A stretch of 64,000 nucleotides of DNA from an uncultured Bacteroides sp. (lineage in GTDB: Bacteria; Bacteroidota; Bacteroidia; Bacteroidales; Bacteroidaceae): positions 1 through 64,000 of the forward strand of contig USLU01000012.1 of the NCBI GenBank assembly GCA_900555635.1. The letters are read 5' to 3'. Below, in pieces: positions 1 to 7,394 of this stretch. The notes beneath the pieces were generated by a model. It was not told the origin of the DNA. It saw only the letters and a program-made list of their open reading frames with translations, and did not search any database. Positions within the stretch are counted from its first letter, which is position 1. Every line of letters begins with the position of its first letter. The position numbers were made by a program, and so were the translations under genes.

Positions 1-192
1 CCCCCCGCCTATACTTATTTGTAAACCTACGCTGCAAAACTAGACTTGAATTAATCCCCTACCAATTCTGTTTCACGAATAAACAAAATGTTTGTCCAAT
101 CACCAGATATAGAGCATTTTTCCTCTATAAATACACTTGTCTGTAATAAATGCTGTTCGTCAAACAAGTTATGTTATACTTTATTTCTCTTT

Positions 193-200
193 TACATTTG
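193..200 (+). promoter_or_regulatory. Bacteroides -7 promoter box for the lectin gene
   Basis: TACATTTG matches the Bacteroides -7 consensus TAnnTTTG. Transcription would start near 205, which argues against the upstream ATG at 150 and for the ATG at 270 as the start of the lectin gene. The -33 element is not clear. Confidence 0.5.
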
Positions 201-269
201 CCTCGCAAGCTTACAAAACGGCGGGGTCCGGAAAACCGATTAAAGAGTAGGAATAAAAACGTACTAAAA

Positions 270-809
270 ATGAAAGAAGAAGAGTTGAAAGAATTATTCA
301 AAAAATCTCAATTATTTGGTTCAAACAGTTTTGGAAACCAATTTGACGACATTGATACTTGTTGCAAAGAAGGGCTCTTAAAACCTACAAGTATCAGCAC
401 TCGTAGAGGAGTGATAATGGATAATCTCACTTTTGGATACCAAGGATATAGTGCAGTACACGGTGGTATGGGTGGAACCCTAATCAATACAAAACTTGAT
501 GAGGATGAACACATTATAAAAGTAGCCGGCACATACGGTAACTTTAAATATCAAGACCTTATTGATAAATTGGTTTTTACTACGAATAAAAGGGTAATCC
601 AAGCCAACGGACAATCTTCTACGGATAAGAAAGACTTTGAATACATTGCCGAAAAGGGACACTTCATCTGTGCCTTATTCGGACGTGCAGGCTATTACTT
701 AAATAGCATCGGATTCTATACCATAAAGCTAGATTTCAAGATACCTGAAATAGACATACCTAAAATAGAACTCGGTCAAGAAGGCCCCTTAAACATCAAA
801 TGGAAGTAG
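270..809 (+). CDS. Jacalin-like lectin domain protein
   Basis: Probable carbohydrate-binding protein of 179 residues. Residues about 45-152 read as a jacalin-like beta-prism: a Gly-rich strand (HGGMGGT, 64-70), the KVAGTYG strand (84-90), LVFTTNKR (101-108) and the closing FGRAGYYLNSIGFYT (137-151). An FDD motif at 25-27 resembles the jacalin start. I see no signal peptide or membrane segment, so the protein appears cytosolic unless exported by another route. An ATG exists at 150, but a -7 box at 193-200 favours 270. It stands alone, with no partner gene beside it. The domain call is fairly firm; ligand and role are unknown. Confidence 0.75.
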   Translation: MKEEELKELFKKSQLFGSNSFGNQFDDIDTCCKEGLLKPTSISTRRGVIMDNLTFGYQGYSAVHGGMGGTLINTKLDEDEHIIKVAGTYGNFKYQDLIDKLVFTTNKRVIQANGQSSTDKKDFEYIAEKGHFICALFGRAGYYLNSIGFYTIKLDFKIPEIDIPKIELGQEGPLNIKWK

Positions 810-1134
810 TAGAGAAGCACTCTATTTTTAAAAGCAGAAGAGGCTGAACTCAAAAACCTATATTTTTGAGCCAGCCTCTCATTGAATTACAGCACCACTT
901 GTTTGCCGAACAAAACCAGGAGGCTCTTCCGCTTCTTATTAAATTAGTAGCACCTCCAACCACATTTAATTCTCTTTTCCTTTTCTCCATACCTCTTAAA
1001 AGCTTACATTTGCAGATAGTAATATTGAAAACATATCATATCGAAAAGAATGGTAAGCATTTACCAAACAAATATACAATAAAAATGCTGAATAATAAGG
1101 TTAAAGGAAAGAAACAATAAACGAGTTATCTATA
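810..1134. other. Intergenic region without a supported gene
   Basis: It holds a strong inverted repeat at 839-879 and otherwise AT-rich DNA. An 84-codon frame at 866-1120 starts inside the hairpin arm, resembles no family I know and has no -7 box in front, so I do not call it a gene. Confidence 0.6.
839..879 (+). terminator. Strong hairpin, probable terminator of the lectin gene
   Basis: AGAGGCTG (839-846) pairs with CAGCCTCT (872-879), and CTCAAAAA (849-856) pairs with TTTTTGAG (863-870), leaving a six-base loop. It lies 30 bp after the lectin stop codon. The U-run is inside the stem rather than after it, so it may also protect a 3' end. Confidence 0.6.
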
Positions 1135-1323
1135 CTATCCTATACCGTCCTCTTTATGCTTCTCCTTCCTGCTATAAACCTTTTTCGACTTATGTGCCCG
1201 GTCCGACGAATGGAAGCCCGGTCCCAATAACTCTTGTTCGGCAAGGCGGTTACCTTTCTTGACCGCCTTTACGTAATCTTCCATAGAGATGCTTTTTACT
1301 TTATTATGCTTATGCTTTTTCAT
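1135..1323 (-). CDS. Small basic conserved hypothetical protein
   Basis: A 62-residue, Lys/His-rich, hydrophilic protein without signal peptide or membrane segment. The middle (SMEDYVKAVKKGNRLAEQEL, residues 13-32) looks like a short amphipathic helix; both ends are strongly basic. I recognise no family and give no function. Support for it being real is the promoter: a -7 box on the minus strand at 1355-1362, about 30 bp before the ATG. It diverges from the lipoprotein gene, so 1324-1427 is a shared promoter region. Confidence 0.6.
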   Translation of the reverse strand: MKKHKHNKVKSISMEDYVKAVKKGNRLAEQELLGPGFHSSDRAHKSKKVYSRKEKHKEDGIG

Positions 1324-1354
1324 ATAATACCTTCATTCTCATTAAAATTTGTGA

Positions 1355-1362
1355 CAAAGATA
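1355..1362 (-). promoter_or_regulatory. -7 box for the small basic protein
   Basis: CAAAGATA on the plus strand reads TATCTTTG on the minus strand, a perfect TAnnTTTG match 32 bp upstream of the ATG at 1323. Confidence 0.55.
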
Positions 1363-1383
1363 ACACCTTTTCAATAGTTTCCA

Positions 1384-1391
1384 TACCTTTG
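1384..1391 (+). promoter_or_regulatory. -7 box for the glycine-zipper lipoprotein
   Basis: TACCTTTG, followed by CA as in many Bacteroides promoters. The predicted start near 1396 excludes the upstream ATG at 1389 and leaves 1416 or 1428. Confidence 0.6.
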
Positions 1392-1427
1392 CATTCTACG
1401 AATATTAGATTCATAATGATAAAGAGT

Positions 1428-2147
1428 ATGAAGAAATACATTTTAGGCGCTTTGGCTTTCATCCTATTTCTCAGCAGTTGCGGTACAAGCCGCACCACTT
1501 CGGGCGATCCCGGTGCCATATTTGCCGGAGCTGCCATCGGCGGCAATGTTGGAAATGCTATCGGTGGCCTGATAGGTGAAAGCAACGGAGGATGGCGAGG
1601 CGGCTACCGTGGTTCTGCCATCGGAACCATCGTTGGAGCTATTGCAGGAGCAGCTATCGGCAATGCGGTAACTACACCTAAGCAAGAAGAATACAGCTAT
1701 CAGATAGAAAGAACTCAACGCACTCTCCCGCAAACGGAGAGACAGCAGCCATTTCGTTCAGCTATTAATGATCTGAGGATTCGTAATATCCGCTTCATCG
1801 ATGATAACCGTGACCATACCATCAGTTCGGGCGAAAACAGCAAAGTGATATTCGAAATCATGAACGAAGGAGACCAAACAGCATTCAACGTAGTACCTGT
1901 AGTGACAGAAACCACAGGAATGAAACGAATTTATATCTCTCCTTCTGTAATGATAGAACAGATTGCACCTCACGAGGGCGTGAAGTATACCGCGAATATC
2001 AGTGCCGGAGACCGTATCAAAACCGGAGAAATAACTATACGCATTGCCGTAGCCGACGGACTCGGACAAGATTACGACTGGCAGGAATTTACCTTGCCCA
2101 CGCAACGAGATCGCATACAACGAGATCACTCCCCCCGGACCCCCTAA
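1428..2147 (+). CDS. Glycine-zipper lipoprotein
   Basis: Predicted outer-envelope lipoprotein of 239 residues. Signal peptide with lipobox LSSC puts the lipidated Cys at residue 18. The next 60 residues are rich in Gly and Ala with GxxxG spacing (AAIGGNVGNAIGGLIG), a glycine-zipper module seen in envelope lipoproteins of the Rcs/OmpA-linker type. The C-terminal half (about 115-230) looks like a beta-sandwich domain. The ATG at 1416 is an alternative start. The last residues (HSPRTP) and the stop codon fall inside a GC-rich repeat (2127-2158), so the extreme C-terminus may be foreign sequence. Function unknown. Confidence 0.7.
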   Translation: MKKYILGALAFILFLSSCGTSRTTSGDPGAIFAGAAIGGNVGNAIGGLIGESNGGWRGGYRGSAIGTIVGAIAGAAIGNAVTTPKQEEYSYQIERTQRTLPQTERQQPFRSAINDLRIRNIRFIDDNRDHTISSGENSKVIFEIMNEGDQTAFNVVPVVTETTGMKRIYISPSVMIEQIAPHEGVKYTANISAGDRIKTGEITIRIAVADGLGQDYDWQEFTLPTQRDRIQRDHSPRTP

Positions 2148-2158
2148 AGGGGGAAGGG
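2127..2158. repeat. GC-rich palindromic repeat at the end of the lipoprotein gene
   Basis: Sequence of the form CCCCCCGGACCCCCTAAAGG with a G-run completing the palindrome. The CCCCCTAAAGGGGG core is symmetric and its TAA is the stop codon of the lipoprotein gene. It may act as a 3' hairpin. Confidence 0.5.
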
Positions 2159-2228
2159 AATAGTCTCTGGCTTACTATAATCACATTAATAAAAGTAATA
2201 CTCAAAGTATGAAGGTGTATCAAAACTC

Positions 2229-2297
2229 ACCACAGATTACACAGATTCACACGGATTGGAATTAAACGATTAATTATCAATATAGATAATCTGTGGT
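2229..2297. repeat. Inverted repeat ACCACAGATTA / TAATCTGTGGT
   Basis: Perfect 11-bp arms at 2229-2239 and 2287-2297 with a 47-bp spacer. The left arm continues as degenerate copies of ACAGATT (CACAGATTACACAGATTCAC), a word I associate with dispersed intergenic repeats in Bacteroides. It sits just upstream of clpS and could affect that leader. Confidence 0.5.
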
Positions 2298-2335
2298 AAA
2301 AAAGACTTTTGACATATCCTCGTGAATATTTTCTT

Positions 2336-2644
2336 ATGGAACAACAACAATCCTCCTACAAAGAGAAAGAACGCATAGACCTTCGCGAACCGAGACGCTT
2401 TAAGGTAACCATTTTCAATGATGATTTCACTACCATGGAGTTTGTAGTAAACATACTTACCAACATCTTCTACAAATCGCCGGCAGAAGCCGAAGCATTA
2501 ATGCTGAAAGTACACCAAAGCCAATCAGCCGTAGTGGGAGTTTACTCGTATGACATTGCCCGCTCTAAAGTTCAAAAAGCCACACGTATGGCACGGAACG
2601 AAGGTTTCCCGCTCCGGCTTACCTTTACGCCGGAAGAAGAATAA
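2336..2644 (+). CDS. clpS: ATP-dependent Clp protease adaptor ClpS
   Basis: N-recognin adaptor of 102 residues that binds N-degron substrates and delivers them to ClpA-ClpP. The core reads RRFKVTIFNDDFTTMEFVV (residues 20-38), carrying the substrate-pocket signature NDD-xT, then helix VHQSQSAVVGVYSYDIA and the terminal beta strand GFPLRLTF. Length is typical. I prefer the ATG at 2336 over 2309 because the added residues are not part of the family. clpA begins 16 bp after the stop, and the two presumably form one transcript with aat. Confidence 0.95.
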   Translation: MEQQQSSYKEKERIDLREPRRFKVTIFNDDFTTMEFVVNILTNIFYKSPAEAEALMLKVHQSQSAVVGVYSYDIARSKVQKATRMARNEGFPLRLTFTPEEE

Positions 2645-2659
2645 AATTTAAGAAAAGAT

Positions 2660-4885
2660 ATGGATATACAAAATACATTAGCCGTAAACCAAGCTCTCGC
2701 TTCTGCACAACATAAAGCCATACAGTATCGGCACGAGTTCATCACTCCCGAACATCTGTTAAGTGCATTTATGGAGCAAACTCCCTTTGTAAACGCTTTG
2801 GAAGAATTTTACTTTGACACTCACGAATTCTCCCTTTCCATAGAAAATTATCTTATAGAAGAAATGGAAAGAGTACCCAAAGAACTGGAATACGAATTGG
2901 AAATTTCATCCCAACTCAGCGAACTCCTGCAACATGCCTATCTGGTGACGGACTTTTCGAGTGCCGAAGAGTTGGATGTGCCCCATCTCGTACAAGGTCT
3001 GTTGCAATTGGAAGACTCCCACGCATGTTACTTATTAAAAGATGTCCTCAACGAAGAAATACCGGAGTTTATAAGTTCGCTTATCTCCTATTACGAAGAT
3101 ACTGAACAAGATAAAACCTCCGAATCATCCGTACAGGAAAAAAGCGAACCGTGGCGCAGCTATGTAACCTGCCTCAACGACCGCCTGCAAGACCATAATC
3201 CCCTCATCGGACGCGAAGCCGAACTGGAACGAACCATCCAAGTGCTCTGCCGTAAAGAGAAAAACAACCCGCTCCATGTCGGAGAACCCGGTGTGGGAAA
3301 AACTTCCCTTGCCTACGGACTGGCAGCCCGCATCGAAACAGGTGATGTTCCTGAACGTCTCCTCGGCTGCCGCATCTACGAACTGGATTTAGGCAATCTG
3401 ATTGCCGGCACCCAGTATCGGGGAGACTTTGAGAAACGGTTGAAAACCATTATGGAAGGTGTGTGCAGCGAAGGGAATGCCATTATCTACATTGACGAAA
3501 TACACAACCTGATAGGTGCCGGACGCACGGGAGACGGTTCCATGGACGCCTCCAATATGCTCAAACCCTATCTGGAAGGAGGAGATATCCGTTTTATAGG
3601 TTCTACTACTTACGAAGAATTCAACCGTTACTTCTCTCGTAGCAAGGGGCTGGTACGCCGTTTTCAACAGATTGATATCCAAGAACCGAGCATCGAAGAA
3701 ACCATACACATCGTAGAAGGTCTGAAAGAGAAATACGAAGCATTCCACGGAGTAACGTACGATCCCGACGTTATTTCGTACGCCGTAAAAGCAAGTGCAC
3801 GCTACATCAACGACCGCTTCTTGCCCGATAAAGCCATCGACCTGATAGACGAAGCAGGAGCCTATCGTGTCCTACACCCCTCGCCCACCCAACCACAGAT
3901 AGTTGACAAAGCCCTGATAACCGATGTGCTTGCCCGCGTCTGCAAAGTAGATGCACTTGCCATGAAGGAAGAAGATACTGCTTCACTGGAAACCCTGTAC
4001 GAACGCATCAGCTCCAAGATTTACGGACAAGAAGAAGCCGTCCGCCAAGTAGTGGAAGCCGTGCAAATGTCCAAAGCCGGACTGCTGGATGAAAACAAAC
4101 CGCTAGCAAGCCTGCTCTTTGTCGGCCCTACCGGAGTGGGAAAAACAGAAGTAGCCAAAGTGCTGGCATCCGAACTGGGCATCGCCCTGCAACGTTTTGA
4201 CATGAGCGAATACACCGAAAAGCATACAGTTGCCAAACTGATCGGTTCTCCCGCAGGTTATGTAGGCTATGAAGATGGCGGATTGCTGACCGATGCCCTC
4301 CGCAAAACTCCCCACTGTGTACTATTATTGGACGAGATAGAGAAAGCGCATCCCGATGTCTTCAACATCTTGCTGCAAGTAATGGATTACGCCGTACTCA
4401 CCGACAACAAAGGACGAAAAGCCGATTGCCGCCACGTGGTACTTATCATGACCTCCAATGCCGGAGCACAATTTGCCCGTCAAGCTTCAATCGGCTTCAG
4501 CAGCCAGATAACCGCAGGCGAAGCCATGTTGAAACAGGTAAAGAAAACCTTCAAACCGGAATTCATTAACCGCTTGTCCGCTACGGTAGTCTTCCACGAT
4601 ATGAACCGGGAAATGGCAACACTCATCCTCGACAAAAAGCTCGGTGAACTGAACAGTAAGTTGATTGCCCGCCAAGTGGAAATGCAACTGAGCAGTGAAG
4701 CACGCAACTGGTTATTGCAAAGAGGATTCTTACCCGAATATGGTGCCCGTGAAATGGATCGGGTGATAGCTTCGCACCTGAAACCATTACTGATGCGTGA
4801 GATTTTATTCGGAACACTCAAAACCGGAGGAAAAATCTGCGTAGATGTTGATAAGAATAATTTAATCCTGCAAAAAGAACGGTAA
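2660..4885 (+). CDS. clpA: ATP-dependent Clp protease ATP-binding subunit ClpA
   Basis: Double AAA+ unfoldase of 741 residues that pairs with ClpP peptidase and accepts substrates from ClpS. An N-terminal Clp repeat domain (about 1-145) is followed by the first AAA+ module with Walker A GEPGVGKT (208-215) and Walker B IIYIDEIHN, then the second with Walker A GPTGVGKT (489-496) and Walker B LLLDEIEKAHP. There is no ClpB-type middle coiled coil between the modules, which together with the clpS neighbour supports ClpA. Length fits the family. The stop lies 5 bp before aat. clpP is not in this window. Confidence 0.95.
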   Translation: MDIQNTLAVNQALASAQHKAIQYRHEFITPEHLLSAFMEQTPFVNALEEFYFDTHEFSLSIENYLIEEMERVPKELEYELEISSQLSELLQHAYLVTDFSSAEELDVPHLVQGLLQLEDSHACYLLKDVLNEEIPEFISSLISYYEDTEQDKTSESSVQEKSEPWRSYVTCLNDRLQDHNPLIGREAELERTIQVLCRKEKNNPLHVGEPGVGKTSLAYGLAARIETGDVPERLLGCRIYELDLGNLIAGTQYRGDFEKRLKTIMEGVCSEGNAIIYIDEIHNLIGAGRTGDGSMDASNMLKPYLEGGDIRFIGSTTYEEFNRYFSRSKGLVRRFQQIDIQEPSIEETIHIVEGLKEKYEAFHGVTYDPDVISYAVKASARYINDRFLPDKAIDLIDEAGAYRVLHPSPTQPQIVDKALITDVLARVCKVDALAMKEEDTASLETLYERISSKIYGQEEAVRQVVEAVQMSKAGLLDENKPLASLLFVGPTGVGKTEVAKVLASELGIALQRFDMSEYTEKHTVAKLIGSPAGYVGYEDGGLLTDALRKTPHCVLLLDEIEKAHPDVFNILLQVMDYAVLTDNKGRKADCRHVVLIMTSNAGAQFARQASIGFSSQITAGEAMLKQVKKTFKPEFINRLSATVVFHDMNREMATLILDKKLGELNSKLIARQVEMQLSSEARNWLLQRGFLPEYGAREMDRVIASHLKPLLMREILFGTLKTGGKICVDVDKNNLILQKER

Positions 4886-4889
4886 CTGT

Positions 4890-5528
4890 ATGGTTTATCA
4901 ATTAACTGACAAGCTTTCCTTCCCCGATCCCCACTACGGAGATCCTGACGGGCTACTTGCCGTAGGCGGTGACCTTTCTATAGATCGCCTCCTCCTGGCA
5001 TATTCCAATGGGATATTTCCGTGGTATGCTTTCCGGGAAGGTATGATTCAGTGGTGGTGCCCCATGGAACGCTTTGTTATCTTTCCGGACGAAATCCATA
5101 TTTCCCACTCCATGCGCACACTCATTAACAAAGGAATATATCATCTTACCGTTAACCAAGCTTTCCGTGAAGTAATACACGCCTGTGGCGAATCACGAAT
5201 GGACATGGAAGGCGCTTGGCTGGGCCATGAAATGATGGATGCCTACACCCGTTTACACGAACAAGGGTTTGCAGCCAGTATAGAAGTGTGGGAAGAGGAA
5301 CGACTGGTCGGTGGCCTTTACGGAGTGACCATAGGCAACTGTTTCTTCGGTGAGAGCATGTTTTCACTGGTACCCAGTGCATCGAAACTGGCTCTTATCC
5401 ATTTGGCGCAGCTCTTCCAGAAGCATGGCGGTACACTGATAGATTGCCAGTTTGAAACACCCCACCTGAAGTCAATGGGCGGAAGATTTATCAGTTACGA
5501 GGAATATATGGAACTTTTACAAGAGTAA
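4890..5528 (+). CDS. aat: Leucyl/phenylalanyl-tRNA--protein transferase
   Basis: Cytosolic transferase of 212 residues that attaches Leu or Phe to proteins with N-terminal Arg or Lys, making primary N-degrons for ClpS-ClpAP. The family signature is clear near the start: FPDPHYGDPDGLLAVGGDLS, then AYSNGIFPWY and IQWWCPMERFV. The C-terminal half carries GNCFFGESMFS and the LIDCQFETPHLKSMGGR stretch of the GNAT-like fold. With clpS and clpA directly upstream (5-bp gap) it completes the bacterial N-degron pathway in one operon. Confidence 0.95.
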   Translation: MVYQLTDKLSFPDPHYGDPDGLLAVGGDLSIDRLLLAYSNGIFPWYAFREGMIQWWCPMERFVIFPDEIHISHSMRTLINKGIYHLTVNQAFREVIHACGESRMDMEGAWLGHEMMDAYTRLHEQGFAASIEVWEEERLVGGLYGVTIGNCFFGESMFSLVPSASKLALIHLAQLFQKHGGTLIDCQFETPHLKSMGGRFISYEEYMELLQE

Positions 5529-5575
5529 CCATCCTAAAATATTTACCCCTAATAGACAAGTAACAGCTTACGAAT

Positions 5576-6475
5576 ATGAAAAATAGAAAAATTTATCCCC
5601 TCATCAGCCTACTTCTTTTGTTTCCTGCCATCCTTCAAGCACAATCTGCCCCCCTTACGGTACAATTGGAAAATGCCATTAAAAATAAGAAGGCAAAAGT
5701 TGGAATTGCCGTTATTCTGGATGGTAAAGATACTATAACTGTAAACAACGATGCCCGTTACCCCCTGATGAGTGTATTCAAATTTCATCAAGCACTGGCA
5801 CTAGCCGATTATATGAGTGAACGGAATATACCTCTGGATACCCGCCTGCACATCGAGGCTTCCGATTTGAAACCGAATACTTACAGTCCGTTACGAGATA
5901 AATATCCGCAAGGAGGCATCGACCTAAGTATAGCCGAATTACTGGAATACACGTTACAACAAAGTGATAATAATGCCTGCGACATCTTATTCCATTATCA
6001 AGGTAGCCCTGAATCGGTCAACAAGTACATTCATTCTTTAGGAGTTGATTCCTGCAACATCGTTTTCACTGAAAATGATATGCATGAAGATATAAGCCGC
6101 TCCTACCAGAACTGGAGCACTCCTCTTGCCGCCGCCCAACTGCTGGAAGTTTTTCTTAATCAACCTCTTTCTGGTGAAACCTACAAAGACTTTATTTATC
6201 AGACCATGACTGAATGTAAAACCGGCACCGACCGTTTGTTTGCCCCATTATCCGGAAAGGATGTAATAATCGGTCACAAAACAGGTACCGGAGACAAAAA
6301 CGATAAAGGGCAACTGATTGCAATCAATGATATCGGATTCGTTATTTTACCTAATAAACACACTTATAGTATTGCTGTTTTCGTCAAGAACTCTGAAGAA
6401 AACCCTAAAGTAAGTAGCGAGATCATTGCAGATATTTCACGGATAGTCTATGAATATGTCAATAGACTTCAGTAA
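5576..6475 (+). CDS. Class A beta-lactamase (Bacteroides CblA/CfxA/CepA-like)
   Basis: Periplasmic serine beta-lactamase of 299 residues. Signal peptide ends near residue 23 (ILQAQS). Catalytic motifs are all present: SVFK (Ser66, Lys69), SDN (130-132), Glu166 in ENDMH where other class A enzymes have EPELN, and KTGTG (235-239). The DMH and NWSTP segments are features I associate with the Bacteroidales subgroup that acts mainly on cephalosporins; the spectrum here is inferred, not shown. The gene starts 48 bp after aat with no clear -7 box, so it may be co-transcribed with the N-degron operon. No mobile element lies nearby, which suggests a resident chromosomal gene. Confidence 0.93.
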   Translation: MKNRKIYPLISLLLLFPAILQAQSAPLTVQLENAIKNKKAKVGIAVILDGKDTITVNNDARYPLMSVFKFHQALALADYMSERNIPLDTRLHIEASDLKPNTYSPLRDKYPQGGIDLSIAELLEYTLQQSDNNACDILFHYQGSPESVNKYIHSLGVDSCNIVFTENDMHEDISRSYQNWSTPLAAAQLLEVFLNQPLSGETYKDFIYQTMTECKTGTDRLFAPLSGKDVIIGHKTGTGDKNDKGQLIAINDIGFVILPNKHTYSIAVFVKNSEENPKVSSEIIADISRIVYEYVNRLQ

Positions 6476-6480
6476 CTTTG
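6473..6480 (+). promoter_or_regulatory. -7 box overlapping the beta-lactamase stop codon
   Basis: TAACTTTG, whose first three bases are the TAA stop of the beta-lactamase gene, followed by CA. It would drive the SDR gene at 6503 with a leader of about 18 bases. Confidence 0.55.
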
Positions 6481-6502
6481 CACACCATAATATAGAATAA
6501 TC

Positions 6503-7360
6503 ATGGCCGATAATTATCTTGAAAATCAATACGAACAATACCAGGCACGCAAGGCGGCATGGGAGAAAGCAAAGAAATCAGGTAAAATACAAACACGGCA
6601 TAAGCCTACCCCTCCTCAAAAACAACCGGGAAAGAAAGTTTTCATTACCGGAGGTGCCGATGGCATTGGCAAAGCCATTGTCGAAGCCTTTTGCAATCTT
6701 AATTATCAGGTAGCTTTCTGTGACAGAAATGAAATGAAAGGGCAGCAAACGGGCCAAGCAACCGGAGCACAGTTTCATCTTGTAGACATCAGTGACAAAG
6801 AATCATTGGAGCTTTGCCTGCAAACTATTTTTAAAGAATGGGGAGATATCGACATAATCATCAACAATGCCGGTATCAGTGAGTTCTCTCCCATCACGGA
6901 AACGAGTGTGGAGACGTTCGATAAAATATTGTCGGTGAATTTACGTCCGGTATATATTACTTCGCATGCTTTGGCTGTGCACCGTAAAAGTCAAAATAGC
7001 ACGAATAACTACGGAAGAATCATTAATCTCTGTTCCACGCGCTTTCTGATGAGCGAACCGGGTAGTGAAGGATATGCAGCTTCCAAAGGAGGTATTTATT
7101 CGTTGACACATGCGCTGGCTTTATCGCTTGCAGAGTTACACATCACGGTTAATTCCATCTCTCCGGGCTGGATTCAGACACACGATTATGAACAATTACG
7201 GGCAGAAGACCATTCACAACATCCCTCCGGACGAGTTGGCAAACCGGAAGATATTGCTCGTATGTGCATATTCCTTTGTCAAGACGAAAACGACTTCATC
7301 AATGGCGAAAATATCACCATTGACGGAGGCATGACTAAAAAGATGATCTATCGGGAATAA
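6503..7360 (+). CDS. SDR-family NAD(P)-dependent oxidoreductase
   Basis: Short-chain dehydrogenase/reductase of 285 residues. The dinucleotide motif is TGGADGIG (49-56), the NNAG motif follows in IIINNAGISEF, and the catalytic YxxxK is in GYAASKGG. The C-terminal INGENITIDGG is typical of classical SDRs. Unusual is an N-terminal extension of about 44 polar, Lys/Gln-rich residues before the first strand, predicted helical and not a signal peptide. Substrate cannot be told from sequence. Its own promoter box overlaps the preceding stop codon. Confidence 0.85.
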   Translation: MADNYLENQYEQYQARKAAWEKAKKSGKIQTRHKPTPPQKQPGKKVFITGGADGIGKAIVEAFCNLNYQVAFCDRNEMKGQQTGQATGAQFHLVDISDKESLELCLQTIFKEWGDIDIIINNAGISEFSPITETSVETFDKILSVNLRPVYITSHALAVHRKSQNSTNNYGRIINLCSTRFLMSEPGSEGYAASKGGIYSLTHALALSLAELHITVNSISPGWIQTHDYEQLRAEDHSQHPSGRVGKPEDIARMCIFLCQDENDFINGENITIDGGMTKKMIYRE

Positions 7361-7379
7361 TATGCCCAAAAGTAAGTAT

Positions 7380-7387
7380 TATCTTTG
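7380..7387 (+). promoter_or_regulatory. -7 box just before the pseudouridine synthase ATG
   Basis: TATCTTTG followed by CA, seven bases before the ATG at 7395. If used, the mRNA would have almost no leader, and translation from the ATG at 7362 would be impossible on that transcript. Confidence 0.5.
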
Positions 7388-7394
7388 CAACATT

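Noticed and set aside
866..1120. 84-codon plus-strand frame
   Set aside because: It starts inside a hairpin arm, has no promoter box in front and resembles no protein family; composition looks intergenic.
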